Shown here: piece by piece, positions 44,558 to 53,526 of the stretch
Numbering within the stretch: the stretch's first letter is position 1
Layout: each line of letters begins with the position of its first letter
Assembly (NCBI RefSeq): GCF_019468465.1
Contig: NZ_CP080519.1
Coordinates: 1,069,001-1,133,000, forward strand
Source: Amycolatopsis sp. DSM 110486
GTDB lineage: Bacteria > Actinomycetota > Actinomycetes > Mycobacteriales > Pseudonocardiaceae
DNA length: 64,000 bases
Direction: 5' to 3'
Made by a program: the position numbers and the translations under genes
Notes under the pieces: generated by a model
The model's input: the letters and a program-made list of their open reading frames with translations, nothing else
The model's database searches: none
Told to the model about the DNA's origin: nothing

Positions 44558-47500
44558 GTGATCCTGTTGCTGTCCACTTCGGACACCGATCTGCTCAGCG
44601 CCCGGGCCAGCGAGGGCGAGTTTCGGCTCGCGAACCCCGCCCGGCTCGACGTCGCGGACCTGCCGGGGCTGCTGGACGGCGCGCCGATCGTCGTGGTCCG
44701 GATCCTGGGCACGCCGCGGTCGTGGCAGGAGGGCCTCGACACGCTGCGCGCGTCGGGCTCGCACGTGGTGGTGCTGGGCGGTGAGCAGACGCCGGACGCG
44801 GAGCTGATGAAGCTCTCCACCGTGCCGGCGGGCATCGCGGCCGAGGCGCACGCCTACCTCGCGCAGGGCGGGCCGGAGAACCTCACGCAGCTGCACCGGT
44901 TCCTGTCCGACACGCTGCTGCTGACCGGCGACGGTTTCGAGCCGCCCGCGCAGCTGCCGTCGTGGGGGGTGCTGGAGCGCGCTTCTTCGGGCCCGGCGGA
45001 CGGTCCGGTCGTCGGGATCCTCTACTACCGCGCGCACCACCTGTCCGGGAACACCGGGTTCGTCCACGCGCTGGCCGACGCGATCGAGGCCGCGGGCGGG
45101 CGCGCGCTGCCGATCCACTGCGCGTCGCTGCGCAACCGCGAGCCGGAGATGATGGCCGAACTGGGTCGGGCCGACGCGCTGCTGGTCACAGTGCTGGCGG
45201 CGGGCGGCACGCGGCCCTCGGAGGCCGGCGCGGGTGGCGACGACGAGGCGTGGGACGTCGCGGAGATGGCGGGGCTCGACATCCCGATCCTGCAGGCGCT
45301 GTGCCTCACCAGCGACCGCGCGACGTGGTCGGCGAGCGACGAGGGCCTGTCGCCGCTGGACGCCGGCAACCAGATGGCCGTGCCGGAGTTCGACGGCCGG
45401 CTGATCACGGTGCCGTTCTCGTTCAAGGAGTTCGACGAAGACGGCCTGCCGCGCTATGTCGCCGACGCCGAGCGCGCTTCGCGGGTGGCCGGGATCGCCC
45501 TGGCGCACGCGCGGCTGCGGCACACGCCTCCCGCGTCCCGGCGCATCGCGCTGATGCTCTCGGCGTACCCGACGAAGCACTCGCGGGTGGGCAACGCCGT
45601 GGGGCTGGACACGCCGGCGTCGGCGATCAAGCTGCTGCGGCTCATGCGTTCGGAGGGTTACGACCTGGGCGCCGACGCGTTCCCCGGCGTCGAGCCGACG
45701 GGCACCGACCAGCCGGACGGCGACGCGTTGATCCACGCGCTGATCGCCGCGGGCGGGCAGGACCCGGAGTGGCTGACGGAGGAACAGCTCTCGGGCAACC
45801 CGATCCGGGTCCCCGCGGCGCGGTACCGCTCGTGGTTCGCCGAGTTGCCCGCAGAGCTGCGTGAGGCGATGGAGGAGCACTGGGGTCCCGCGCCGGGCTC
45901 TCTGTATGTCGACACATCGGCAAATCCCGAGGGCGACATCGTGCTGGCGTCGCTCCAGTCGGGCAACGTCGTGATCATGATCCAGCCGCCGCGCGGGTTC
46001 GGCGAGAACCCCGTGGCGATTTACCACAACCCGGACCTGCCGCCGAGCCACCACTACCTCGCCGCGTACCGCTGGCTGGAGGAGGAGTTCGGCGCGCACG
46101 CCGTGGTGCACCTGGGCAAACACGGTTCGCTGGAGTGGCTGCCGGGCAAGACGGCGGGCCTGTCGGCGTCCTGCGCGCCCGACGCCGTTCTGGGCAACCT
46201 GCCGCTGATCTACCCGTTCCTCATCAACGACCCGGGCGAGGGCGCGCAGGCGAAACGGCGGGCACACGCCACGATCGTCGACCACCTGATCCCGCCGATG
46301 GCGCGCGCCGAGTCCTACGGCGACCTCGCGCGGCTCGAGCAGCTGATGGACGAGCACGCGAACATCGCCGCGATGGACCCGGCCAAGCTGCCGGCCATCC
46401 GCGCCCAGATCTGGACGCTCATCCAGGCGGCGAAGCTCGACCACGACCTGGGCGTCGCCGAGCGCCCGCACGACGTGGAGTTCGACGACTTCCTGCTGCA
46501 CATCGACGGCTGGCTCTGCGAGGTGAAGGACGCGCAGATCCGCGACGGCCTGCACATCCTCGGCGAGGCCCCCGTCGGCGAGGCGCGCGTGAACCTCGTG
46601 CTGGCGATGCTGCGGGCCCAGCAGATGTGGGGCGGCAAGCAGGGGGCGGTGCCGGGGCTGCGTTCGGCGTTGGGGCTGAAGGAGAACTCCGACGCCCCGC
46701 TGTCCGAAGTGGACGCGATCGAGACCACGGCGCGGTCGCTGGTGGTGGCGATGGAAGCGCGTTCGTGGGCTGCGTCGGCCGTGCCCGCCGTGGTCTCCGA
46801 AGTTCTGGGCACTGCGGACGCGGAAGTCTCGCGGGTGCTGACGTTCGCGGCTTCCGAGATCGTCCCCCGGCTGGCGGGTACCTCGGGCGAGATCTCCGCG
46901 GTGCTGCACGCTCTCGACGGCGGTTACATCCCGGCCGGGCCGAGTGGTTCGCCGTTGCGCGGCTTGGTGAACGTGCTGCCGACCGGGCGGAACTTCTACA
47001 CCGTCGACCCGAAGGCCATCCCGAGCCGCCTGGCGTGGGAGACCGGCCAGGCACTGGCCGACTCGCTGTTGCGCCGCTACCGCGACGACACCGGCTCGTG
47101 GCCGACGTCGGTGGGGCTCTCGGTCTGGGGCACCTCGGCGATGCGCACCTCCGGCGACGACGCCGCGGAAGTGCTGGCGCTGCTGGGCGTGCAGCCGGTG
47201 TGGGACGAGGCTTCGCGGCGCGTCACCGGCCTGGAGGCCATTCCGCTGGCCGAGCTGGGCCGCCCGCGCATCGACGTCACGGTGCGCATCAGCGGCTTCT
47301 TCCGCGACGCTTTCCCCCACGTGATCACTTTGCTGGACGACGCCGTCCGACTGGTGGCAGCTTTGGACGAGCCTGCTTCGGAGAACTTCGTCCGCGCCCA
47401 CGTCTCCGCGGACTTGGCCACGCACGGCGATGCTCGCCGCGCGACCACCCGCATCTTCGGCTCGAAACCCGGCGCCTACGGTGCCGGCCTGCTGCCCCTG

Positions 47501-48166
47501 ATGGACTCCGGCAACTGGCGCGACGACAAGGACCTGGCCGAGGTCTACGCCGTCTGGGGCGGCTTCGCCTACGGCCGCGACCTCGACGGCCGCCCCGCGC
47601 GCGAAGACATGGAGCAGTCCTACCGGCGCATCGTCGTGGCCGCCAAGAACACCGACACGCGCGAACACGACATCGCCGACTCCGACGACTACTTCCAGTA
47701 CCACGGCGGCATGATCGCCACCGTTCGCGCGCTGACGGGCTCCGCGCCCGCGTCGTACATCGGCGACAGCACCACCCCGGACGCCGTCCGCACCCGCACC
47801 CTGGGCGAAGAAACGGCGCGCGTGTTCCGCGCCCGCGTGGTCAACCCGCGCTGGCTCTCGGCCATGCGCCGCCACGGCTACAAGGGCGCCTTCGAACTCG
47901 CCGCCACGGTCGATTACCTCTTCGGCTTCGACGCCACCGCCGGCGTCGTGGGCGACTGGATGTACGAAAAGCTGTCCGAGTCGTACGTGCTGGACGCCGA
48001 AAACCAGGACTTCCTGCGCCAGGCCAACCCGTGGGCCCTGCGCGGCATCATCGAGCGCCTCACCGAAGCCGCCGACCGCGGCCTCTGGTCCGACCCGGAC
48101 CCCGACCTGATGGCCCAACTGCGCGACGTCTACCTCACCCTCGAAGGCGACCTCGAAGGCGAGTGA
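44558..48166 (+). CDS. cobN: Cobaltochelatase large subunit
   Basis: 1202 aa. It inserts cobalt into hydrogenobyrinic acid a,c-diamide, driven by an ATPase partner. The sequence follows the mycobacterial CobN pattern: ILLLSTSDTDLLSAR at the N-terminus, VGILYYRAHHLSGNTGFV, AYPTKHSRVGNAVGLDTPAS, QPPRGFGENPVAIYHNPD, VVHLGKHGSLEWLPGK, NVLPTGRNFYTVDPKAIPS, and ADSDDYFQYHGGMIATV. GTG 44558 is chosen since GAGGAA sits 6 nt upstream; GTG 44546 is the alternative, and earlier starts fall inside the riboswitch. The likely motor subunit is the ChlI/D fusion at 26467-28452. Its stop overlaps (GTGA) the start of a decayed hydrolase gene. Confidence 0.97.
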   Translation: MILLLSTSDTDLLSARASEGEFRLANPARLDVADLPGLLDGAPIVVVRILGTPRSWQEGLDTLRASGSHVVVLGGEQTPDAELMKLSTVPAGIAAEAHAYLAQGGPENLTQLHRFLSDTLLLTGDGFEPPAQLPSWGVLERASSGPADGPVVGILYYRAHHLSGNTGFVHALADAIEAAGGRALPIHCASLRNREPEMMAELGRADALLVTVLAAGGTRPSEAGAGGDDEAWDVAEMAGLDIPILQALCLTSDRATWSASDEGLSPLDAGNQMAVPEFDGRLITVPFSFKEFDEDGLPRYVADAERASRVAGIALAHARLRHTPPASRRIALMLSAYPTKHSRVGNAVGLDTPASAIKLLRLMRSEGYDLGADAFPGVEPTGTDQPDGDALIHALIAAGGQDPEWLTEEQLSGNPIRVPAARYRSWFAELPAELREAMEEHWGPAPGSLYVDTSANPEGDIVLASLQSGNVVIMIQPPRGFGENPVAIYHNPDLPPSHHYLAAYRWLEEEFGAHAVVHLGKHGSLEWLPGKTAGLSASCAPDAVLGNLPLIYPFLINDPGEGAQAKRRAHATIVDHLIPPMARAESYGDLARLEQLMDEHANIAAMDPAKLPAIRAQIWTLIQAAKLDHDLGVAERPHDVEFDDFLLHIDGWLCEVKDAQIRDGLHILGEAPVGEARVNLVLAMLRAQQMWGGKQGAVPGLRSALGLKENSDAPLSEVDAIETTARSLVVAMEARSWAASAVPAVVSEVLGTADAEVSRVLTFAASEIVPRLAGTSGEISAVLHALDGGYIPAGPSGSPLRGLVNVLPTGRNFYTVDPKAIPSRLAWETGQALADSLLRRYRDDTGSWPTSVGLSVWGTSAMRTSGDDAAEVLALLGVQPVWDEASRRVTGLEAIPLAELGRPRIDVTVRISGFFRDAFPHVITLLDDAVRLVAALDEPASENFVRAHVSADLATHGDARRATTRIFGSKPGAYGAGLLPLMDSGNWRDDKDLAEVYAVWGGFAYGRDLDGRPAREDMEQSYRRIVVAAKNTDTREHDIADSDDYFQYHGGMIATVRALTGSAPASYIGDSTTPDAVRTRTLGEETARVFRARVVNPRWLSAMRRHGYKGAFELAATVDYLFGFDATAGVVGDWMYEKLSESYVLDAENQDFLRQANPWALRGIIERLTEAADRGLWSDPDPDLMAQLRDVYLTLEGDLEGE

Positions 48167-48593
48167 CCACCCCTACCCCTACCCCGGCTCTGACGGCGCG
48201 GCCCTCACCTACCGCTCCATCGGCTCCGGCCGCCCCCTGATCCTCCTCCACGGCTTCACGGCACGCGGCACCCAGTGGCTCGCCTCCGGCCCCGCGGCAC
48301 ACCTCGCCTCCACCGGCCACCACGTCATCCTCCCCCCTTGGCGGCGATCCTCAGGACCTGCTCCACATCCTGGATACCCACGTCCCGACTTCCCCCACCG
48401 ACTTGGAACGCATCCCACGCCGACCCTGGTCACCGTCGGCGCTGACGACCTGCACCGCACCTCCGCCGAACAACTCGCCGCCACCATGCCCCGCGCCGAG
48501 TTCCGCGAAGTCCCGTGCAACCACTTCACCGCCCTTTGCGCCGCGAAGTTCGCCGCCGCGATCACGTCATTCCTGGCCCGGCCTATCACCTAG
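48163..48593 (+). pseudogene. Decayed alpha/beta-hydrolase gene
   Basis: The conceptual protein has a good N-terminus in one frame (SDGAALTYRSIGSGRPLILL then HGFTARGTQWL) reaching GHHVILP at 48330. It then jumps frame at the C-run 48332-48337 to GGDPQDLLHILDTHVPTSPT, then returns to PTLVTVGADDLHRTSAEQL and the catalytic-His region VPCNHFTALCAA. About 100 residues between the first two blocks, including the GxSxG nucleophile elbow, are missing. The best start, GTG 48163 (overlapping cobN as GTGA), is in yet another frame. At least two to three frame changes plus an internal deletion make it non-functional. It was probably once coupled to cobN. Confidence 0.8.
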
Positions 48594-48957
48594 TTCGCGC
48601 CTCCTCCGCCTGGCCCCAGACGTGTCCCGTCGTGGCCTCACCTAGTTGCTGGCAGTTCGCGCTTCGCGTTGCCCGCAACCGAGCCACGCACTCCGCCTTT
48701 CCCAGTCCGCCTTGGCGTTCGCGACCTGCTCGCCGGACCGAGCGCGTGCGTCGCAGTCTTCCGGCCGGGCGAGCACCTCGATCGCACCCCGCGTGGCCAA
48801 GGCGCTCACCCCGGCGGAACGGGGCTGTCCGCAGTGGACCAGCGGGGCGGTTGGTCCGCGTCCGGTCGGGGGCGGGTGCGTTGGGCCGCCAGGGTGAACA
48901 CCGGCGGCCGATACCGACATTTCGCCCGTAGCGGCCAGCCGATCGTCGGGTGGCGGG
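48594..48957. other. Intergenic region between the pseudogene and the chitinase promoter
   Basis: About 360 bp with no supported gene. Short open frames occur on both strands but none has a plausible start signal or recognisable protein. Confidence 0.5.
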
Positions 48958-48986
48958 TTGACTTCGTATTGGTCTAGTCCAATGCT
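48958..48986 (+). promoter_or_regulatory. Chitinase promoter
   Basis: TTGACT (48958-48963), 17-bp spacer, AATGCT (48981-48986). The spacer is almost filled by the DasR-like site. Confidence 0.5.
48968..48983. promoter_or_regulatory. DasR-like operator (dre) upstream of chitinase
   Basis: ATTGGTCTAGTCCAAT is a near-perfect 16-bp palindrome that closely matches the dre element (core TGGTCTAGACCA) bound by DasR, the N-acetylglucosamine-responsive GntR regulator of actinomycete chitinases. It lies 36 bp before the start codon, between the promoter hexamers. Confidence 0.7.
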
Positions 48987-49018
48987 GTAGCGCACCCCGC
49001 TCGTCAGCTGGAGGACAG

Positions 49019-50227
49019 ATGCAACGAAGCAGACTGGCCGCCGTCGGGCTCGCCGCCGCCGCCGTGCTCGGGACAGCCGCGACCCTGTCCGCCACGGCCG
49101 ACGCCCAGCCCGCGGCCGCCGCGGCCCTGAGCAACAACTGGTACGCCTCGGCGCCGTACCTCATGCCCGTGAGCAACAACCCGCCCGACCCGGTCACGGT
49201 GATGAACGCGACCGGGCAGAAGGCGTTCCAGCTGGCCTTCATCCTCGCCCCCGACGGCGGCGGCTGCAGCCCGACGTGGGACGGCAAGTCGGCGGTCTCG
49301 TCGGACACCGCGATCGCCGGGGTCGTGAACCGCATCCGCGGCAACGGCGGCGACGTCTCGGTGTCCGTCGGCGGCTACGGCGGCACGAAGCTGGGCCAGA
49401 CGTGCGGCACCGTCGACGCGACCGCCGCCGCCTACCAGCAGGTGGTGACGAAGTACGGCCTCAAGGCCATCGACTTCGACCTGGAAGAACCCGAGTACGA
49501 GAACACCACGGCGATCGCCAACGAGCTCGGCGCCGCGAAGAAGCTGCAGGCCGACAACCCGGGCCTGTTCGTGTCCGTCACGATGCCCGGCACCTCGGCC
49601 GGCACGGGCTGGTTCGGCACGCAGCTGCTCGACCAGGCCAAGTCCATCGGCTTCACACCCAACAACTTCTCGATCATGCCCTTCGACGGCGGCTTCAACG
49701 GCTCCTCGGCGCAAGTGTCCGCGCTCGAGAACTTCCACGGCCTGCTGGAAAGCCACCTCGGCTGGGACAGCGCCACCGCGTACTCGCACGAGGGCTTCTC
49801 CGGCATGAACGGCCGCTCCGACAACGCGGAGATCTTCACCCTCGCCGACTTCCAGACCGTCTACGACTACGCGACCAGCCACCACCTAGGCCGCTTCACG
49901 TACTGGGCCGTCAACCGCGACCGCCCGTGCACCACCACGACCGACAACGCCGTGTGCTCCAACGTCACCCAGAACGACTGGGACTTCACCAAGTTCACCA
50001 CCCGCTTCGCCGGCGCGACGCCGCCCCAGACCGGCCCGCCGACGACCCCGCCCACCAACCCGCCGGGCACCTGCACCGCGCCCGAGTGGCAGAAAGCCTC
50101 GGTCTACGTCGGCGGCAACTCCGTCTCCCACAACGCCCACAAGTGGACCGCCAAGTGGTGGACCCAGGGCGAAGAACCCGGTGCAGGCGGCCCCGACGGC
50201 GTCTGGTCGGACAACGGCCCCTGCTGA
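49019..50227 (+). CDS. Secreted GH18 chitinase with C-terminal chitin-binding module
   Basis: 402 aa. A signal peptide occupies about residues 1-35 (SRLAAVGLAAAAVLGTAATL, then Ala-rich). The GH18 barrel has VSVSVGGYGG and the catalytic strand KAIDFDLEEPE, with Glu156 as proton donor and Asp152/Asp154; the usual first DG of DGxDxDxE is replaced by KA. A Pro/Thr linker (TGPPTTPPTNPPG) joins a CBM5/12-type module with conserved aromatics (WQKASVYVGGNSVSHNAHKW and WWTQGEEPG). ATG 49019 follows GGAGGA. It degrades extracellular chitin and is probably DasR-controlled. Confidence 0.93.
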   Translation: MQRSRLAAVGLAAAAVLGTAATLSATADAQPAAAAALSNNWYASAPYLMPVSNNPPDPVTVMNATGQKAFQLAFILAPDGGGCSPTWDGKSAVSSDTAIAGVVNRIRGNGGDVSVSVGGYGGTKLGQTCGTVDATAAAYQQVVTKYGLKAIDFDLEEPEYENTTAIANELGAAKKLQADNPGLFVSVTMPGTSAGTGWFGTQLLDQAKSIGFTPNNFSIMPFDGGFNGSSAQVSALENFHGLLESHLGWDSATAYSHEGFSGMNGRSDNAEIFTLADFQTVYDYATSHHLGRFTYWAVNRDRPCTTTTDNAVCSNVTQNDWDFTKFTTRFAGATPPQTGPPTTPPTNPPGTCTAPEWQKASVYVGGNSVSHNAHKWTAKWWTQGEEPGAGGPDGVWSDNGPC

Positions 50228-50249
50228 TCGCTTTCCCGGTCCCCCGCTG

Positions 50250-50287
50250 CCGGGTGGTCCACGGTGAATCCACTGTGGACCACCCGG
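50250..50287. terminator. Bidirectional hairpin between chitinase and ribD-like gene
   Basis: Perfect 13-bp stem (50250-50262 with 50275-50287) and a 12-nt loop, 23 bp after the chitinase stop and 23 bp from the end of the convergent gene. Confidence 0.7.
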
Positions 50288-50309
50288 TGTTCCACGTTCG
50301 GCGGCAGGC

Positions 50310-51416
50310 TCAGGGGCGAATGCCGGGCAGGTGGGTGTTGGCGCGGCGGACCTCGGAGGCCAGCGCGGGCACCTCGACGACCTTGCGGCCCGCCGCGGCG
50401 AGCAGTTCGACGCCCTCGGCCTCGACGAACAGGGACGGCTCGCGCCAGGCGATGACGACGCGTGGGATGGGCGTTTCGAGGATCAGCTGTGTGCAGCTCT
50501 TCGGGTGGGAAGCGCGGGAGCTGCACGGTTCGAGCGAGCTGTACATGGTCGCGGTGGCCAGGCGGGGGTCGTCCGCGCGGAGCTTGGCCAGGGCGGCTTC
50601 CTCGGCGTGGTTGTGCGGCTCGCCCTCGCCGGAGTGGCCGGTGGCGAGCACGGTGCCGTCGGGCGCGGCGATGACGGCGCCGACGCGGAACGTCGAGCTG
50701 GGCGGGCATTCGTCCGCCAGCGCGATCGCCTGGCGCAGGCGCAGGACGTCGATCGGGGTGGGCTCGGCGGCCGCGCGGTAGTGGAGCACGGCGACGTTGC
50801 CGAGCTGGCGCAGTTCGGCCAGCTCCAGCGGACGCGGGAATGCGCCGGGGCCGAGAAAGCGCGGCGCGCGCGGGTCGCCGACCACCAGGGGCGCGATGGC
50901 GAGGCGCAGCTCGTCGGCGAGGCCGGCTTCGAGGAACTGCGTGTGGACGGCGCCGCCACCCTCCACGAGGAGCCGGCGGACGCCGCGTTCGCCGAGGTCG
51001 TCGAGGATGCGCTCGAGCCGGGGCGGGGTGCCGGCGTCGATGATCGTGGCGACGTCGCGCAGGCCGTCGACCGCGACCGGCGGCGCGTAGACGAGCTTCG
51101 GCGCTTCGCCGACCGTGAAGAAGCGCGACGCCGGATCGAGCTTGCCGGTGCTCGTCACCGTCACCTTGATCGGCTGCTCCGGCCGCCCTGCCGCGACTCG
51201 CTCGCTTCGCAGCTCCGCCGAACGCACGAGCAGCCGCGGGTTGTCCGCGCGCACCGTGTTGGCGCCGACGAGGATCGCGTCGGCGTCGGCACGCAGGCGG
51301 TCGACCTCGGCGAAATCGTCCTCATTGGACAGGATCAGCCGGGTGGTGCTCGCGTCGTCGAGATAGCCGTCCAGCGACTGGGCGGCGGAGAGTACGACGT
51401 GGGGACGCCTGCTCAT
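50310..51416 (-). CDS. RibD-like reductase-deaminase with reversed domain order
   Basis: 368 aa. Residues 1-220 are a RibD C-terminal (dihydrofolate-reductase-like) domain: VVLSAAQSLDGYLDD, ILVGANTVRADNPRLL, RLLVEGGGAVHTQFLEAGLAD. Residues about 225-360 are a cytidine-deaminase-type zinc domain: HNHAEEAALAKL (His and Glu) and SLEPCSSRASHPKSC (two Cys ligands). Canonical RibD has the deaminase first and the reductase second, so the order is reversed here. The likely reactions are the riboflavin-pathway deaminase/reductase steps, but a specialised deazaflavin or natural-product role is possible. ATG 51416 overlaps the proA stop by 4 nt (ATGA). Confidence 0.9.
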   Translation of the reverse strand: MSRRPHVVLSAAQSLDGYLDDASTTRLILSNEDDFAEVDRLRADADAILVGANTVRADNPRLLVRSAELRSERVAAGRPEQPIKVTVTSTGKLDPASRFFTVGEAPKLVYAPPVAVDGLRDVATIIDAGTPPRLERILDDLGERGVRRLLVEGGGAVHTQFLEAGLADELRLAIAPLVVGDPRAPRFLGPGAFPRPLELAELRQLGNVAVLHYRAAAEPTPIDVLRLRQAIALADECPPSSTFRVGAVIAAPDGTVLATGHSGEGEPHNHAEEAALAKLRADDPRLATATMYSSLEPCSSRASHPKSCTQLILETPIPRVVIAWREPSLFVEAEGVELLAAAGRKVVEVPALASEVRRANTHLPGIRP

Positions 51417-52645
51417 GCGGGTTGGACCGCGTACTGGCGCACATACAGGTCGGTGTAGGTCACCGGCCCGCGCGGCCCCGGCACGCGGTCGAGGTTGATC
51501 CCGGTCTCGGGCACGGCCAGCAGCTTGAAGCCGTCGAGCAGCCGCGTCGGCGCGTTCCAGAAGACGCCCGTGCCGGTGTAGCCGTCGAAGAACGCGCCGG
51601 CCGCCACCTCGTCCTCGGTGGCGATGCCCGCCGCGAGGCCCGACGTCCGCTCGTTCGCGATCTCCACGGCCTCGTCGAGCCCGCTCACGCGCTCGACCGT
51701 GACGGTCGCCTCGCGGTCGGAGTCCAGCGCCCACTCGTAGCCGATGGCGTGCTCGTGCGGCGCCAGCGACGGCGTGACCCCGCGCTCGGCCAGCGCGGCG
51801 GTGATCGACGGCCACACGGCGTCGTGCACGTCGTCGTGGACGAGCAGCAGGTTGAGCCGGTTGCACACGCCGAGCCGGTCGAGGCTCGCGGACACGAGGT
51901 CGCGCACCTTGCCGGCGTCGGCCGCCGCGTCGACGTACAGCACGCCGCCGCCGTCCGCGTGTGCCAGCGTGCGCACGCCGTGCACGGCCGCCTCGGTGGC
52001 CAGCGCGCGCGTGCTGTCGCCGCTGCCGCGCAGGATCACCAGCGGCACCAGCCCCGGTAGGCGCACCAGCGCCGACGCGGCCTCCCGCTCGACGCGCGGC
52101 ACCAGCTGCACCACGTCCGGGTCGATCCCGGCCTCAGCCAGCGCCGGCGCGATCACCGTGTCACGCAGCCGCTGGGCCGAGCCCAGCGCCGCCGACCCGG
52201 TGCGCAGCACCCCGGCGTTGCGCGACTTCACCAGCTGCGACGCCACGTCGACCGTCACGTTCGGCCGCGCCTCGTAGTTCGCGCCGATGACGCCCACCGG
52301 ACGGCGCCGCTCGATCAGCCGCAGCCCACCGTCCAATGTGGACACCTCGACGGACCGCTCCTGGTGCGGCGCGCCGGCCAGCAGCCGCAACTGCTCGGCC
52401 ATGCCGTCGAGGCGCTCGGGCGTGATGGTGAGCCGGTCGAGCAGACCCGCGCTCATCCCGTCCTCGCGCGCCTTGGCGACGTCGGCCCGGTTGGCGTCGA
52501 GCACCTCCTCGCGGTGCGTCTGCAGGCGCTCGGCCATGCCTCGCAGCGCCGCGTCCACGGCCTCCTCGGTGGCCTTGGCCAGCGACGGCGCGGCCAGCTT
52601 CGCCGCTCGCGCGCACTCCTCGACGGCCTTCGCGACCTCGTCCAT
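51413..52645 (-). CDS. proA: Glutamate-5-semialdehyde dehydrogenase
   Basis: 410 aa, complete. It reduces gamma-glutamyl phosphate with NADPH for proline synthesis. RRPVGVIGANYEARPNVTVD binds the cofactor region, NAGVLRTGSAALGS follows, and the catalytic Cys lies in RLGVCNRLNLLLVH. EHAIGYEWALDSDREATVTV and GTGVFWNAPTRLLDG close the active site. ATG 52645 is used because GGAGGGAG stands upstream. The downstream ribD-like gene is translationally coupled to it. Confidence 0.96.
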   Translation of the reverse strand: MDEVAKAVEECARAAKLAAPSLAKATEEAVDAALRGMAERLQTHREEVLDANRADVAKAREDGMSAGLLDRLTITPERLDGMAEQLRLLAGAPHQERSVEVSTLDGGLRLIERRRPVGVIGANYEARPNVTVDVASQLVKSRNAGVLRTGSAALGSAQRLRDTVIAPALAEAGIDPDVVQLVPRVEREAASALVRLPGLVPLVILRGSGDSTRALATEAAVHGVRTLAHADGGGVLYVDAAADAGKVRDLVSASLDRLGVCNRLNLLLVHDDVHDAVWPSITAALAERGVTPSLAPHEHAIGYEWALDSDREATVTVERVSGLDEAVEIANERTSGLAAGIATEDEVAAGAFFDGYTGTGVFWNAPTRLLDGFKLLAVPETGINLDRVPGPRGPVTYTDLYVRQYAVQPA

Positions 52646-52734
52646 CGTCGTCTCCCTCCGCGCGTTCGGCAGAGGACCAGTTTGCCGCACCGCCCACATC
52701 CGGGGACGACTGGCTCAACCCTCGGGACGCACCC

Positions 52735-53526
52735 TCACGCGACGACCGGCTCCAGCAGCCACAGCGCACCGGCCAGCAGACAGCTCACCGTGAGCACCAC
52801 GAACACCAGCACCCACAGCACGGCGGGCACCGCGGTCAGGCGGCTGAGCTGGTCGGCGTCGGAGTCGCGCGCCTGGCCGCGATGGCGCTTGACCTGCAGC
52901 TCCACCACCGGCCGGACGCCCCCGAACAGCAGGAACCACGTCAGCAGGTACGCGAACGGCGCCTGCACCACCGGCGGCGCGACCAGCGCCACGAGCCCCA
53001 GCACGACCGCGCTCGCAACCACGGTGAACACGCCGTACGCGTTGCGCACCATGATCAGCACACCCAGCAGCAGCAACGCCACCAGCACCAGCACGGCCGT
53101 GATCAGGTCCTGCCCGACCAGGCTCGCGAACAGCAAGCCCAGCACCGACGGCGCGACGTACCCGGCCAGCGCCGTGAACGCCATGCCCGGCCCCTCCGGC
53201 TTGCCGCGCGACACGGTGACGCCCGAGGTGTCCGAGTGCAGCTTGATCGAGCGCAACCGCCGCCCGACCAGCACCGCGGCCAGCGCGTGGCCCGCCTCGT
53301 GCACGATGGTCACCACGTTGCGCGCGAACCGCCACGGCGTGCCGCCCACCAGCACCACCAGCAACGCGACACCACCGGTGACCAGCGTGATCGCCGCCGG
53401 GGTGTTCGCCTGCGTGAGCGCCGCCTCGACGGCCCCGGGCGCGCCGGCCGCACGCTCCCACCCACCAGCCACGGCTTGGCTGGTGACCACGGACGAGACG
53501 TCGAGCACACGCGAAATCACGCGCAC
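52735..53526 (-). CDS. M50-like membrane zinc metalloprotease
   Basis: 263 aa with about six helices. VVTIVHEAGHALAAVLVGRRL carries HExxH in a membrane helix, the hallmark of site-2-protease-like M50 enzymes. The second motif is less clear; NAYGVFTVVA near residue 165 is a weak candidate. This actinobacterial family ('M50 family metallopeptidase') has no known substrate. GTG 53526 is the only plausible start. It is 89 bp from proA, same direction. Confidence 0.85.
   Translation of the reverse strand: MRVISRVLDVSSVVTSQAVAGGWERAAGAPGAVEAALTQANTPAAITLVTGGVALLVVLVGGTPWRFARNVVTIVHEAGHALAAVLVGRRLRSIKLHSDTSGVTVSRGKPEGPGMAFTALAGYVAPSVLGLLFASLVGQDLITAVLVLVALLLLGVLIMVRNAYGVFTVVASAVVLGLVALVAPPVVQAPFAYLLTWFLLFGGVRPVVELQVKRHRGQARDSDADQLSRLTAVPAVLWVLVFVVLTVSCLLAGALWLLEPVVA

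Noticed and set aside
48594..48957. Short open frames before the chitinase
   Set aside because: None has a plausible start site, codon pattern or recognisable product.
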